Both the position numbers and the translations under genes were made by a program. A stretch of 5,221 nt of DNA from Actinomycetota bacterium (GTDB lineage Bacteria; Actinomycetota; Actinomycetes; Acidothermales; Acidothermaceae): assembly GCA_003134755.1 (NCBI GenBank), contig PLCK01000095.1:59006-64226 (forward strand). Direction: 5' to 3'. Within the stretch, counting starts at the first letter, position 1. Each line of letters opens with the position of its first letter. A model generated the notes under the pieces. That model searched no databases. It was not told where the DNA came from and saw nothing but the letters and a program-made list of their open reading frames with translations. Positions 4,842 to 5,221 of this stretch are shown here, one piece after another.

Positions 4842-5221
4842 CAAGCGACACGCTCGTGAACAACCTGTCCGTCGTCCACCCGAGCTCGGCTGAGTACATC
4901 GCGCTCGACGAGGCACACGCCGCGCACACCTACCACCCACTGCCTGTGGTCCTGCACTCGGGCGAGGGCGCGTGGGTCACCGACGTCGACGGACGTCGCT
5001 ACCTCGACTGCCTCGCCGGCTACTCGGCGTTGAACTTCGGCCATGGGCACCCGATGCTCGTTGCCGCCGCGCGTGAGCAGCTCGAGCGGCTGACCTTGAC
5101 GAGCCGCGCCTTCCATCACGACCTGCTCGGCGCCTTCGCCTCGCGGCTCGCCGCGCTGTGCGGCATGGAAGCCGTGCTGCCGATGAACACCGGCGCCGAG
5201 GCGGTCGAGACCGCGATCAAG
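4838..5221 (+). CDS. rocD: Ornithine aminotransferase, N-terminal part (cut by window end)
   Basis: This PLP enzyme of fold type I, class III, transfers the delta-amino group of ornithine to 2-oxoglutarate, giving glutamate-5-semialdehyde and glutamate, the route from ornithine to proline or glutamate. The 128 codons present read through SAEYIALDEAHAAHTYHPLP (17-36), GAWVTDVDGRRYLDCLAGYS (44-63), NFGHGHP (66-72), TSRAFHHD (88-95) and MNTGAEAVETAIK (116-128). The last segment is the PLP-phosphate-binding G-A-E-A motif followed by the start of its helix. The lysine that binds PLP lies beyond the window. ATG 4838 overlaps the TGA of the hydrolase gene (ATGA) and is preceded by GGAG at 4826-4829, 8 nt upstream, so the two genes are translationally coupled. 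Class III relatives such as acetylornithine or GABA aminotransferase share these motifs, but the AEYIALDEAH-type N-terminus and the HHD and YSALNFGH segments are characteristic of RocD. M. tuberculosis carries rocD split in two (rocD1/rocD2); whether this copy is intact cannot be seen. Confidence 0.93.
   Translation, partial: MTSDTLVNNLSVVHPSSAEYIALDEAHAAHTYHPLPVVLHSGEGAWVTDVDGRRYLDCLAGYSALNFGHGHPMLVAAAREQLERLTLTSRAFHHDLLGAFASRLAALCGMEAVLPMNTGAEAVETAIK

Noticed and set aside
4227..5119. Minus-strand open frames (4227-4763 and 4628-5119) opposite the hydrolase and rocD
   Set aside because: The plus strand shows complete active-site motifs for both enzymes; the antisense frames have none.

Overview
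The window reads as chromosomal DNA from a high-GC Gram-positive bacterium (Actinobacteria). GC is high, third codon positions are strongly G/C, GTG starts are common, and stop/start codons overlap in GTGA or ATGA pairs. The gene families (a mycobacterial ManB-type GDP-mannose pyrophosphorylase, an actinobacterial AlkA-like glycosylase, and a Lrp/AsnC - guanidine hydrolase - ornithine aminotransferase block) fit the same conclusion. I cannot name the genus. No RNA gene, CRISPR array, insertion sequence or phage gene is visible.

Left part, minus strand (1-1133): a complete GT4-type glycosyltransferase. Its TGA stop overlaps the GTG start of a second, truncated gene whose first 12 codons look like another GT4 glycosyltransferase. 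Together they are the start of a leftward sugar-transfer operon. Divergent region (about 1134-1324): it holds a DtxR/IdeR-like iron-box match around a perfect 12-bp palindrome, a possible sigma-70-type promoter, and a strong Shine-Dalgarno. That Shine-Dalgarno does not sit in front of any normal start codon of the rightward gene.

Middle part, plus strand (1253-3773): a tightly packed operon of a mannose-1-phosphate guanylyltransferase (manB type), an AlkA-like HhH-GPD DNA glycosylase whose GTG overlaps the manB stop, and a Lrp/AsnC regulator 11 bp further on. The sugar-nucleotide enzyme plausibly supplies GDP-mannose to the divergent glycosyltransferases. The DNA repair gene has no obvious functional link to its neighbours.

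Right part, plus strand (3951-5221): after a 177-bp gap carrying a near-perfect 14-bp direct repeat spaced 31 bp, a second operon encodes a DDAH/arginine-deiminase-fold guanidine hydrolase and, through an ATGA overlap, ornithine aminotransferase (rocD, cut by the window end). The likely logic is AsnC-type amino-acid sensing of an arginine/ornithine catabolic pair. The hydrolase has an FAAN motif where classical arginine deiminase has FTRD, and the next gene consumes ornithine. Both facts make an ornithine-forming arginine dihydrolase a serious alternative to the usual 'dimethylargininase' label. This is the most interesting lead in the window. The rest looks like ordinary core or near-core genes, and I found no unmistakably novel system.
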